From Onchocerca lupi (lineage: Eukaryota > Nematoda > Chromadorea > Rhabditida > Onchocercidae): a stretch of 64,000 nt of DNA. The translations under genes and the position numbers were made by a program. Under the pieces are notes generated by a model. The model saw only the letters and a program-made list of their open reading frames with translations, did no database searches and was not told where the DNA came from. Numbering within the stretch: position 1 is the stretch's first letter; each line of letters starts with the position of its first letter. This document shows, in pieces, positions 48,815-61,800 of this stretch. The DNA lies in NCBI GenBank assembly GCA_028564675.1, contig JAOVVO010000076.1, forward strand, positions 1-64,000, written 5' to 3'.

Positions 48815-49175
48815 TTAAATAAAAATGTAAATGTTTGTTGTTCATTTTTACAAAACGTTAACGATTAATTTGAAAATTTGAAACAGTGTTGCATTCGAAT
48901 AGGCCAGTTTCTATATAGATATATTACCTGTTACACCTGTAGCAGGTAAAAATATGTGAGAGGATTGAATTTATTGATCACGCCCAGTTTTCGCAAAGTA
49001 AAACGTTGTTATTTACGGCATAATATCGCAAATTTTTCACCGATTGCTTTGAAATTGTGATGCAACGTTGCATTCGAATATGTGCATGTTTCTATATGGA
49101 TAAGGTGAGTATTTCAGAACTTTCGGAGATTTAAGATTTCGAAAAAATGAACATTTACATTTTTATTTAGTTTTC
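48815..49175 (+). repeat. Dispersed repeat, two further modules
   Basis: Module 4 (about 48820-48935) has AAAAATGTAAATGTTTGTTG, ACAAAACGTTAACGATTAAT and GTTGCATTCGAATAGGCCAG, then TGTTACACCTGTAGCAGGTA. Module 5 (about 49005-49100) has CACCGATTGCTTTGAAATTG, TGATGCAACGTTGCATTCGA and ATGTGCATGTTTCTATATGG. ACATTTTTATTTAG at 49153-49170 closes it in inverted orientation. Confidence 0.75.
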
Positions 49176-51502
49176 CAAAAAAAAAAAAAAAAGAAATAGA
49201 ATTGTTACTGCCAAATTGTCTATTACACTTTAAGTTTAGCAGTTATGATTTTCGATTAAATTTTGGAGAATTTGAAACTTTGACTTGAAATAAAGTCATT
49301 CTGCTATATGAGTTCACGTATATATCATGTAAAATTTGCGCAAACTTAAATTTGTTAGAGTTTATGATCGTTTCAATATGAACTCATAATTAAAAACATT
49401 TTAGGATTAAAACTTATAAATTCTTTTATGTTATGCACATATCTATAAAAAAAGCGCAAATATCGAAAATAAAAAAAAAAAAAATTATTTAACGCAATAT
49501 TCTTGAATCGTTTAATAATATATTTCTTATTCGTGAATAATATTAGTATCAATCCGTAAAGAATTTTTAGCAGAAACTTTATTCCTATTGAATCTGCTTT
49601 CAAAAAAAAAAAAAAAAAATGATTAAAAAACTTAAAAGATTTAGGAAATTGATGAGTAATGATTTGACAGGAAGAAAGAAAGAAACAGCTGCTACTTATG
49701 AATCAAAGAAGGAAACATTGAAATATTTTAAGCAATTTATGAGTGATACATTTAAAGAAACTTTTAGCAAATTTACATCATTTTTGAAATATTCGCAATA
49801 ATTTTTAAGCTAAGATAAATGGTAAATGTAAGCAATAAGAATTGTTAGTATGCAAATAAGTGCACTTTAGGAAGGAATGGAAAATTTCATATAATTATAT
49901 AATCCTTCTTTCAAATTGCTCCGTTTATCCAAGGAATATAAATTTAAGAATTAATTTTAAGTTAAAATTAAAATTATAACTTTTTTAGTAATTTCACACA
50001 ATGCAACTCTTTATCATAGCTTATTAAATGATATTTGTTAAAAATGTCTCAATAAACTACTTTACATCCTAATTTTCTCAGTAGTAAAAGATATGAAGAG
50101 GTAAGCAAATCATTGGAATAAATTCAGATTAAAGAAGATTTATTTGAGAAAGAAAATGTGAAGTAGCAATTATATTCTTCAAAAGTTACTACTTTTCGTC
50201 CCATTTTCCGACAATATACTAAATAATAATTTAAATGAATAAAATATAATTTTCAATCACAACTTAATAATGTCAAGTTTATAAAAATTAAAATACGATT
50301 AGAAGTTTGAATTTTTTTTCTTTTTTTTTTATTAATGAATAATTTTCAAACGAATGTTTTTTTTTTTTTTTTAAATGATAATTTCAATTTTTAAAACAGC
50401 ATAGTAACTTTTGAGAATAATTTAGGAATTTTACTTAAACATAGATGAAATATATAATTCTCTAGCAAATTTAATTTGAATAGGAGAAATATTGTTTCCA
50501 ATTGGGAATATATTTCCAACATTTAACATTTTGAAATTAACCAAATCGATCAACCGAAAATGATTTTAGTCATTAGCATTGAGAAATGTCATTAAAGGAA
50601 TTTCGCTTTTAGGCATACAATTATGTCACCATCGTCTAATCTAAGTATCTTTCGACAATTAAATAACCAATTAGTCAGTTAAATGAATTGTTTATTAAAC
50701 CGATCGAATTTGTTTACTTAATCCTTTCCTCCACATAATTTCATTCGTACGTACTTGCTTCAATCAATCAATCAATCTCGAAAATTCTTCACAACAAATG
50801 TAATAAATTCGTTTGTTGAATAGTTTGAAAATTATTGAAGCCCAAATAAAACATATTCTTGACAAATTTCATTTTCAAATTAGAGAAAATATTTTTAAAT
50901 AGAATCAATCAGAATTATTCATTCATTTTAAAAATAAAACGACAAACAAAATTCGATTTTATGAAAAATCACTATAACTATGTTTACCCATATTTTTTTC
51001 ATCCTAAACATCTTTTTTTTTTCTTTTCTTTCTTTTTTGTTGTTTTTGTTGTTGGAACTAGTGATTGATGATAAATTTAAAGTAAAATTTAAGGAATAAT
51101 CACAATTGATGCAAATTAATCTGTTTAGTTTCGTAGAATAATATGAAAATTCTTAACAAATAGATAAGTTTAAAATAAATTAATAAATAGTAATTTAAAT
51201 ATAAAACACCACTATTACATAATTTTTAATAGCATAACTGAAATACATCTGAAATTTATCTGAAATTCATTTCCGTACAATCTTTTATTTACAATCCGAC
51301 AATTCAGTTGAGCAGTATTCTTCTCTATCAGCAACAAAGAAAGGATGCTTGCAAGGATGCGAATGAAAAATCATTGTTTGGTCAATCAATAATTTTGATG
51401 GAAAAAAAATCGAAATTTGACATGAAGCCAAAAAAGAAAAATATTGCTAATTACAGTAATCTTTAATTGATGACCATTTCCGAATAACTTTTTATGATAT
51501 AT

Positions 51503-51570
51503 TAAAATACAATAAACTATTTAATATCCATTTTGTATAAAATGGATATTAAATGGTTTATTGTATTTTA
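51503..51570. repeat. Hairpin with 32-bp arms
   Basis: 51503-51534 and 51539-51570 are inverted copies with a single mismatch and a 4-base loop (GTAT). The stem contains AATATCCATTTT / AAAATGGATATT. No target-site duplication or transposon ends are obvious. Confidence 0.9.
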
Positions 51571-53596
51571 CGTTACAGTATACTTAATTACAGCACGCTT
51601 TACTTAATTTTCATTTCCGTATAATCCTTCATCACATACCTAAGATACGGTAAAGTTACTTAATGTTCATTTCAGAAAAATGAATTTTTTTTTTCTTTGA
51701 ATATAATTTTTTTATTTTTATGCATAACAATTAAATTAGAAAAATTTTTCTTGTTATCTGAATTTCAAATACTACGTGCTCTTCCCTTCTTAGATTATAA
51801 CATTTTTCTTTTTAGCTTTTTTCAAATTTCGATTTCTTTCTATAAATTTTAAATGATTTGCAATAACAGTTGATTACTGTTTCTATATCAGATAAATTTC
51901 TTTGCTCGAATTTTGTCATGCATTATATCGTCGTATAAAATGTGATAGAAATTTGTCATCAAAAATTTGCTATTTCTACTGAAAGATTTTTGATTTGAAA
52001 ATTTCTTTTCTCATTTAATTTTAGAATAGAATAAAAAATTATCAATGTTTTCAGCATGAAATTTTAACAAAAATGAATTAATTTATAGCAAATGCATGAT
52101 CAAAGCATAGTAACGAAATAATATTCAAAGCCATTTGCGTTCAAATTTCAATAATAACAAAATGAAATGAATTCAATCAAATTATATATGTTGCATAGAT
52201 AATTTGATTAATTCATTTGAACTAAACTAGCAAGTTCATTTTAATCAGTTATAATAGCATCATCTTATCTTATCTTATCTATTATTTTAATACTGATTAA
52301 AAAAACTAAATTTTTAAAATGAATATCCATTGATAAGGAAAGATTTAAGATTTTGAGTGATCAATCATAAATCAAAAATAAAAGACAAAAATAAAAAATT
52401 TAATTAAAAGGAAAGAAAAAAAAAGAGGAAAAATATAAATAGACGAAAATGGCAATAAAACTAAAACAAAATATTTCAATTCAGTTTAAAAATAAATTTT
52501 CAACAAATAAATTAGATAATTCAAAAAAATTTTTTAAAAAAATTTCAAAGCGAAGATATATGAAAAATAATTAGTCCATTTAATCTTTTTCAATTATAAG
52601 ATTTATTTAAAAAAAAAAAAAAAAAAGAAAAAAAAAGAAAAAAATGTGCAATTCATTTTGAAATGAGATTGGTTTCATTGCAAGTTAAATTGATATCTCT
52701 TTTTTTTTTTGGAAAAATATTTGCCCAATGAAGCATTTTCTCTCCTTTTTTTTTCATTTTTCTCTCTTATTTTTCACTTTTTCCAAAATATAATTTCTTT
52801 TAGGATAAAAATAAATGCAAAGAAATATTAGCCTGTCAATATCAATGAATGCAATAACCAAAAGAGTGGAAGTTTTTTTTTTTTTTTGTTTGCTCAACTT
52901 CAATATTTCTTGAAATTGCTCTTAAATTTCACTTTTTTCCTTAAACTTTCGTTTTTTTTTTTTTTTTTTTTGTTTTTTTTCTTCATTTTTTGAACAAGCA
53001 AAAGAAACTTTTGCAAATTGGCAGTTAGTTTTAAAAAAAAAAAAAATGATTGGGAAGGGAAAAATTGAACAAATAATATGAATATTGCTTCTCTGTACTA
53101 AGTAACGAATATTTGTGCAAAAATAAGTGAAATGAAATGAAACTTTACAAAGTTCTAACTTCCTTATCTTAGTAGCAGCATCAGCAAAAAACAAGCATTG
53201 ATTAATTAAAATAATTCTAGCTGGGCTTTAATTCATAATGTAAACAAAATAACAAATTTAAAAATTTTGTTTTTTTAAAAAAAAAGAAAAAGAAAAAGAG
53301 AAATAAAAACAAAATTGTTGAAAAAGTAAAAAAAAAAACATGGAAAAATAGAAGAATTAATCATCGTTTCAAATAATTGAGAAACAGCTTTCTAGCTAAT
53401 TGTTTTAAAAAAAAAAAAAATTCAAAGTTGTTGAAATGTTGCTTTGATGATGAATTTATTTGTAAAATGAATTTTATAAAATGGATAAGGACATAATAAG
53501 CTAGGCGGAAAAGCTAATTTAATGCATGATGTTTGAGCAGAAAGAAATTTCCAAAAAATTTTCGCATCATTAATTGGATTTTTCTGATAGATGAAT

Positions 53597-53644
53597 GGAC
53601 ACGGACGGATGGATGGATGGACGGATGGACGGATGGACGGATGG
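53597..53644. repeat. (GGAC/GGAT)n microsatellite
   Basis: GGACACGGACGGATGGATGG, then GACGGATGGACGGATGGACG and GATGG: a GGAY tetranucleotide run with an 8-base sub-period of GGACGGAT. Confidence 0.9.
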
Positions 53645-53929
53645 TAGGAAAAAATTTGGCATTATTGAAAAGCCAAGCCAGATTGATTGAAATGAACGAA
53701 TGCTGCTAAAGGCTTTTAAGGTTTTAATCGATAATTTAGTGTTTTGTTAAGATTCTCTAATATAATTTGCATATATTTTAAGGAAATGAAGGCAAAAGTA
53801 GAATATTTAAATTCATAAATTATTAGTATTTTATTGATTGATTCTAATAAAAGGAATTTTCAAGCAAGTAAATAATAATTGACACTAAGTCAAGTAGTTT
53901 CATTGAAAATGTAAAGAAATCGATAAATC

Positions 53930-54340
53930 GTTTATAACTTCGAAAGAAATTTCGAAAATATATTGAAAATCCCATAATTTATAGGATTTGGAATATATAT
54001 ATATATATATATATCTTTGAGATTTTCCTATATGATTTATGAAATGATATTTATGAGATAGATATGAAAATATTAGAAATTTCAATTTCTGGTAATCTCC
54101 ATAAGATATATTTTAAATCCGAGTAAATCTTATGTAAAAAAAAATTTTCAAATCTCGGAAAATATTTTTCAAATTCCAGTAAATTCCATATAAGCATATA
54201 TTCTTAAAGTATATATTGCAAATTTCGTAAATCCTATAAAGGTATTTTTCATATAATCCGATAAATTCCTCATAAAAAGAAGAAAGTGTTAAATTTCAAA
54301 GAAATTTTTCAAATTCAGTAAATTCCATGTAAAAAAACTT
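53930..54340. repeat. Degenerate ~50-bp repeat and (AT)n
   Basis: TTCAAATTCCAGTAAATTCC then ATATAAGC-type units recur near 54070, 54110, 54165, 54220, 54255 and 54305. An (AT)10 run lies at 53995-54014. Confidence 0.55.
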
Positions 54341-54610
54341 TAGATATGCCAATATGAATTTGTGGAGGATAAAAACCAAAATGATTTTATGATAAAATTA
54401 TCAACTATTAGAATGAAATGGAACTTTGCGATTTCTGATAATATTAGAAACAGTTAGTATGCATTGATTCTTTTGTTTATCCACAAAAGTTTTAACTCAT
54501 TATGTTAATTAATTAATAGAGGAAGAAAGTGAAGAAATGAAAATTTTTTTATTTGAAAATATACCAAAACATACAAATATCACATTCAATTTTATCATAA
54601 ACAATCATTA

Positions 54611-54693
54611 TCATAAATGATTAAAATGCAATAAAATGATAAGTAAAATATAAAATATAATATTGGCACTTAAATTTAATTTATGAACATTAA

Positions 54694-54725
<32 letters not shown>

Positions 54726-57700
54726 ATGTGAACAGTTGATCGTAACCTGGTTACACCGGATGAAATTAAACTTGGATTGCACATATTTGATCCAGGTATT
54801 CTCCATTTACGTAACTTATATGGATGACCATCTGGAAATTAAGAAAAAAAAAGAAAAATTACTGATTAATTAATAATTTTTTTATAAAATTGAAAAAAAT
54901 CGATAAAAATTCGGTCAAATATTCCGAAAATTTTTTTCTTAATTTTAATCTTTATAATATAAAATCTAAAAATTAATTTGATAATGCAACTTTACGGAAT
55001 ATTCCTACATTTTTATAAATGTAAACATGAAAAAGATTTATTGATTTAATGAAATTATAACTTACATGAATTAACTTTTCCAAATAATAATATTGATGTA
55101 TTCCTTCTTGGACGTTCCATTTCAAAACTACAAAAAAAAAAAAAAAAAAAAAAATAATTTAACGATTTAAAGAAGAAAAAAAAAGTGTTCGATAAATATT
55201 CATTCAATTCATAATTTAATTTTTTTTTTCCTCTTTCTCTGATATGATTATAATTTTCAAAAAATATCAAAATTTAGATATTTGAAAAATAGAACAATGA
55301 TGGAAGAAAATAAAATTTTAGAAGATAAAGATTTATATAATCAAATAATTAAAAGGAAGAATATAATAAAAATTTTTGTTTTTTTAATGAAAAAAAATTC
55401 GTATTAGTTGTAAATAATTCATATTGAAATATGAAATTAGTAAATTTTATATTGCTCTCTACATACTTCACACTAAAAGATGTAATTAATAAATTTTATA
55501 TTAACTGTAAACAATTCATAATGAATTTTATAATAGCTTTTAAATGATTCATATTGAAAATATAAAAAATCATAAAATTTCAAAAGGAAGAAAAAAATCA
55601 ATAATAAAAATAAACTTACCGACAAAAAGTTCGCATACCATCGTTGATTGTTTTTAATCGTTTGCTATGCGGTCGATTAAAAATATTTGGGAAACCCCGA
55701 TCACCGGAAATATAATAATCATCCATTGAGGATTTATTTTTCTTCGAAATGCATAATACTGCACGCTTTTCGCTCTGAAAATTATTTTTTTATTTTATAC
55801 GAAATAGAAATTGTATAATTATTGAATTAATTTGCTTAAAATTTGATTAATTAAATTTGTTTAAAATTTAATAAGTTAAAATTTGATAAGTTATATACGC
55901 TTATTTAATAAATAAGTATATAAAGTTAAATGGAATTGTGGAATCGACATAAAAACAAATAAACAATCAAAAAAGATATAAATTTTGAAAATTATGCAAT
56001 AATGAGATTAATTTATTTAAAATTAAATATCACAAAATTATTAATAAATAAGCATATAAAATTAAATGGAATAATAGAAAAAATATAAGGTAAATAAATA
56101 ATCAAAAGAAAAAAAGGCTACTTATTAGGGGTTAAAGGTCAATGCCACAAAAATAAGTTAATATAAATAAGACTGGAATAAAGTGAAAATATTCATTAAT
56201 AAATTATATGTCCTTTCATTAACGTCATTTATCATTGATAAACCTTTTTCATTTATCAATTATCATTTGAATCTGTCCTTACTAAATCTTTTAATCATTA
56301 AATTACTAATTTAGGCTACTATTTATCTTTCTTTTTACAAATTTAATCAAAAACTATATTTTAAATTGATTGATCATATTAAATCAATGATTAATTAAGT
56401 ACCATATCATATATGCATGAAGGATTTCTCCTAAAATTTAATTAATAAAACAAAATCAAAATTTGCATACTTCAGTTAAGCCAAATGAAGCAACATGACC
56501 ATAATGTGTCGCTTCAACGATCATCGATTTCTTATAACAACGCCATTTCAGTGAAAAACGACAAGTTTCACCAAATAAACATTTGTGATGACCAATTTTA
56601 AAACATCCATATGAAGTACCACAACCTTGTTTTGTTACTAAAATTATTTTAAATTCATAATTTTCATTTTAAATTTCGTTTTTGAATTTTTTAGCAACAC
56701 CAAAAGAAATATTTTTCTTTTTTTCTTTCAGAAATAGCACTGATATTTGAAGATAAGCATATATGAAGGGTTTAATTCAAGTTTTAGGTTCATTAAATTA
56801 AATAAGTAAAAATAGCGTGAAATATTTCAAGATGACGTAACGTGATGTAACGTGAGTTAATCGTTATATATTGAAATATATATTGATTGCAACTAAATAA
56901 TATATCAAATCAAAACGGATAATTTAAAAAAAAAAACAAAAATTAAAACTAATTTTTGCGTTAATTTTAAGCTTACTCTTAAGCTTAAACTTATCTAAAA
57001 TGCAAACTTACATAAACTCATATAAGATTTATATAAGATAATATTAGTATATATTTCAAATTATGTATATTTAAAAGTTTATTAAATGATAAATTGAAAT
57101 AATCGAAATATTAATTATATCGGAATATATACTAACCTAATTGCAAAACAAATGATATGAAATTGATATAAACAAATAAAAATCGATAATTAAAGTATAT
57201 TTTTTTTTTGTTGATTTTAGAGAATCAAATTAATTTAGAAGAAAACAATTCAAACAACTTGAAACAAACATCGAGTAGAATTTGAAACTGGTGACAGGAA
57301 GGATGACCGGATGTGATACAACTGTTTCAAGTGGATGACACTTGCCAGGAAGATGATCGCTCCGGAAGGAATATTCGGCGGTTGCCATCTTAAGCTGGAA
57401 TGTCTTCGAGAAACGATACCATCATTAATTATCGCACTTCCTGTTTAAAAAAAATCGATAAATTTTAAATTTAATAAAAATTTGAAACGCACAAAAATTG
57501 GCAAAATTTTGACGTATCATTATGGCAAGGTGTTCGTACAACGTCTTAAATATTTAATTTAATAAATGATAATTAATTGAATAATCTAAATCGTATCGTC
57601 AATCATCATATATTGAAATGATGCTGTAATTATTTGAAAATTTTGTCAGTCAAATTGATAGAAAGTTTTTTTTTTAAAATAAATTCTACATTTTCATTAT

Positions 57701-58816
57701 AAAATTAAAATTTGATTAAAATGAAAAAAAAATTGAAATATAAATCGATAAGATAATAAGGAATGAATTTAAAAAATCGATAAAAAATGAATTAAAAAAT
57801 TTGGTTATAAAGTTAAAAAAAAAAAGAAAAAGCATTTTTATTATATTATTAAAATTTTGAAAATCTCTTTCAATTTTTGCTCTAAATAATGGAATGAAAT
57901 AAAAAATGAAAGATGAAAATGTCAAAAGATATCAATCAGTCATTCCTCTAATAACTCTTGAACTGACCATAATGACCACTACAGTTGACCAGTTTGAAGT
58001 AGTCCGGTATTGGTGGGACAAATCGTCCTGTTTGAGTTGTCGGATTGATAATCGAACGAGCCTGTATTTGTGCTCGTTCAAATGGACCACCTTCCACCCG
58101 TACTAGAAATAAATTTTTTTTAAAAAAATTAAAAATTATAAAATTTGATTAATTTGAATTATTACACATAAATAACAAATTTTAAAATTTACAACAAAAG
58201 TATTTCTAACGTAAATTCAAATACATTTCTTTTTTTTTTTTTTTTAAATTTCATTCTTTTTTTCTCTAAAAAAAAGAAAGGAAGAGATTCAAATAATTGG
58301 TTAATGAATGAAAATTTAAACTTAATGAATAAATTGAATAAAAATGATTAATATTAATAAAAGGAATCTTTTTCAACAAATGGGAAATTTATTCATAGCA
58401 CTGATAAATATTATTTTTTGAATGATTAGATGAATTTTTGTCAAAAATTTAATCACTTTTTTTTTTAAAAAAAAACTCTAAATTTTAAAAGTATAAAATA
58501 AAAACTTTGAGAAATGTTGTATTGAAAAAATTTCAATTTCAATTTCAAAAAAGAAAGTAATTAATTAATTAGAAAAACTAGAAAAAATTTAACCTTGTAA
58601 AATTTGCTTATTTTCTGCATCATATTCGAATGTTTCATGATCATTGCTATCAAAAATACGAATTTTAAAAATGTTTTGTTTCAATGGTGAAATGATATTA
58701 TGATTATAAATTGGTATCATTAAATTACAAGCTGGATCAGATACAGTAAAATCATGCAATATTCCATCAAACGATGATAATCGAATTGCAAATATTACAA
58801 ATATTGCTATATTCAT
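54611..58816 (-). CDS. Secreted Reeler-domain protein with DOMON-like region and GPI-like tail
   Basis: Seven exons: 58594-58816, 57968-58102, 57270-57440, 56471-56637, 55620-55774, 55066-55127 and 54611-54831 (1134 nt, 377 aa), all phases consistent. It has a signal peptide (MNIAIFVIFAIRLSSFDG). A Reeler domain lies at about residues 45-180: VRVEGGPFERAQIQARSI, GRFVPPIPDYFKLVNCSGHYGSA, SLRWQPPNIPSGAIIFLASV, which follow the reelin/ferric-chelate-reductase pattern including the xxDCSG-like step. The middle (CRFSLKWRCYKK, GHVASFGLTESEKRAV, YYISGDRG) resembles a DOMON domain, which in FRRS1 proteins follows the Reeler. There is no cytochrome b561 helix bundle. Instead the protein ends in a ten-Ser run and a hydrophobic tail (IIFYILLIILLHF), like a GPI-anchor signal. 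Cysteine-rich middle. The exon 2 donor (G/GTCAGT) was fixed by the domain match. The function is not established; an extracellular or cuticle-facing protein is likely. Confidence 0.85.
54694..54725. repeat. (GAT)10 microsatellite inside coding exon
   Basis: About ten ATG/GAT triplets that read on the - strand as ten consecutive serines of the Reeler protein, directly before its hydrophobic tail. Length changes would keep the frame. Confidence 0.9.
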
Positions 58817-61800
58817 TGTAATTATTTCTGCTAATTATCGATAATTAGCTTGAAAAAATCGATAATTTCTTAGCCTTCACCAATTTTGCAATAACAATTA
58901 ATAGATGAAAGTGTATGAATGAATGGTAATAATTGTAATAATAAATAGTAATATTGCATTTGATATTATTTCATATATAATTCATCAAATAATTTGTATT
59001 TATTCCATCAACTTGAACATTAAAAAAAAATTAATTTTAATTTTTTCATTCCGATGAATTAAAATTAATTATGAAATTTTTTTTATTTTGAATTCATTAA
59101 TTTCATTCATTCAATTAGTCGTTGCATAGAATTGCACAGAAATGAATATATTTGCAGTGATAGATTGGAATTATATGAAATGAATTTCTATTGAGCATTC
59201 AATTAGCAGGTAGTTTTAATATATCTGAAATGAGAAATGATAGTTTCAATTTATTTGAAATGAAAATTCGAAAACATGAATAATGGTATGGCTTGAAATA
59301 GACAGAAGTTTAATTAATTACTAATCAATAAAATTCTTGCAGAATAAATGAGATTTCTTGGATTTGCAGCATCATATCCTGAAAATAGAAAAATAATTTA
59401 TTTATTTCATTTTACCATCCGATTAATGAGTTATTAATTATTAGTAAATATATATGTAAAGATATTTGATAAGAGAAGAGGAAAAGATCAATAAATGAAG
59501 AAAAATAATGCGTTTTGTATTAGAACTTGTACTAATTTTTAACAAATCATTTAAATTTTAGACATTTAAATTTCAATAGCAATTAATTTTATTATATTAA
59601 TTAGCAATGAATAAAACTAATCGACTGGTAGCTGAAAATGATAATCAATAATATGATGAAACAAAAATCTATGAAAATGTATGGAAAAGTATGAAATGAT
59701 GAAATTCAGGAAAATGCTGCAGATTTGAAATACACAAAAGGTCAAAGAATAGGAATGGTAGGTTAAGGGGGGGGGGGGGACAGGGTAACTATCATTTGCT
59801 TATTAATTAGCTAATTAATAGTCATTTACATTAAGTTCTCAGGATGAATTTAGCGATTTAGCAAATTCGAACATTTCCATATTATATTTAAATGAAGTTT
59901 CGGTAATTAGAGTTTTACAAAATGCAAAGTGCAATTTTATACTCAAAATGATGATAGCAGAATGAAAATTTCATGAAATCTCTTAAAAATTCAAAACAAA
60001 GATTAAGGAGAATAGCAACAACAATTCTACTGAAAATATTCGTTGGTCAGATTTTTTGAAATTTGATATTTCGATAGGTTTTGAGTATTTTACAATTAGC
60101 CATATTTATTTTGTATAAAGTTAAATAAACGGATAAATAGCATGTATTTTGTTATTGAAAACATAAATTCTTGAAAATTTAATTCTTTAGATAAACATAT
60201 AAACATGAGATAAATAACGATGAATTTAATTTTAAATTTGATAATTTTTTTTTTTTTTTAAATGAAAAACAACAAACTAAATTTTAAGTTTTGATAATTT
60301 TAACTGAAAAATTAAAAATCGAATATTAACAATAAAAATTATGCTTAAATCACATAAATTATAACATAAGCTTAAATTAAACATAATTGTTAATTAAATA
60401 CTAAAATTGTTTAAATAAACTAATTCTAATGAGAATGAAATTTTACTGGAAAGTTTAATTAATTGTAATGCCGAGCCATATGTGTGTGATAAGTTGCAGT
60501 AAAACATTGCAAGATAAGTTTAACAGTTGCCTTTACAACAGCTTAAAATCATTGATAATATCCGTTCAAGTTGTATTATCGATTTTCCAAATTTCACATA
60601 ACAATTAATTAAAAAGTTTGAAAACAAACTTCGATTTAAAATGCAAAAATATTATCAAATAAATATTATTCATTTTGCATCTTAGCATGCAGATGCATGC
60701 AAGAGAATGCATGCTGATTGCAATGATATGGTACAAAATGTTTTCAATGATATTTATCATATTTTATGAAAATTTTAACAAATTTTTTCTTATCACATCA
60801 AAAATCTTGTATAATCTTACATGATAATTCATCATTTTTTTCTTATGTAATGCCAATCAAATGATCAAAGATTATATGTCACAAATGTCAGTTTACTGTC
60901 ATAAATGTTATTTTATTGAAATTAATTACTTTATTAACGGAAATAAGATAGAAAGCTACTTTTTTTTTTCCAATAAATTAAGATTACTTTTCCAAATTTC
61001 AATTTAAATTTTCATGAAAAAAATACGATTTAAATTGTAAATTTGCACAATTGCTTTTTCGTTTTCTTTTTTTTTTTTCTTTTTTTTTCTCGAAATATTG
61101 AATCATCCTTTTGATGTGAAAGAATGAAATATTTGGCAAAAGTTTTCCAAAATAAAACATACAACAAATATGAATTTGCTATACTTTTCTTGCGTTTCTT
61201 CTATTCCATACTTGATGATCTGATTAGAATGATTAAGAAATCAAAGACTGAAAATGACGAAATTGGCAAATATATGATTAAGTAAAAATAACGTTTTACT
61301 AAATATGCCGTTTACATATGCTTAGTAAATATATTCACAAATATTGTAAAAAAAAAAAAAAAAAATTTAGTAATCAAGTAATCGTTTAAAAATTTAATTA
61401 TACCAACACGTTTTATCTGAAAACAACAAACCGAAGATTCAAGATGTAATCCTTCGATCAGAATCAACGTTCCAGTGTAAAACGAAACAAACAAATCGAA
61501 TAGAACTCTCAAGAAATGCTAATTTCACATAAATACATAAATAATCATTTGCTATAAAATGGATACTTTTTAAAATTAATCCATTTCTTTTATTGTCAAA
61601 TTTTAACAAAATTTTTTTTTTTAAAAAAAAAAAAACGAGAAAAAAACTACTTTTAAGTAAAAAAGAATTTTAAAAAGAAATTTAACTAAAAACTTTTGGA
61701 AATGAAAAAAAAAAAAAAGAAAAAACTCTAAGAAAAGGAAAGAATAATTTTGTAATCAAAAATAAAAATAAAATAAAATAGGCATTGTTTGCATGTGACT

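Larger units (their letters stand above)
31078..54610. other. 23.5-kb gene-free, repeat-rich region
   Basis: No set of frames in this stretch joins into a plausible protein, on either strand. It contains poly-A/T runs, Ca/Ga-type low complexity (for example GAGAGA-rich at 30810-30840 and 34545-34600), microsatellites, decayed tandem repeats, hairpins and a dispersed repeat family, listed separately. It may contain the far promoter of the Ser/Thr-rich gene, non-coding RNAs, or very small genes that I cannot tell from background. Confidence 0.55.

Noticed and set aside
49619..49801. 60-codon + frame (MIKKLKRFRKLMSND...)
   Set aside because: Starts inside a poly-A run, has no splice context, and its Lys/Phe composition fits AT-rich background.
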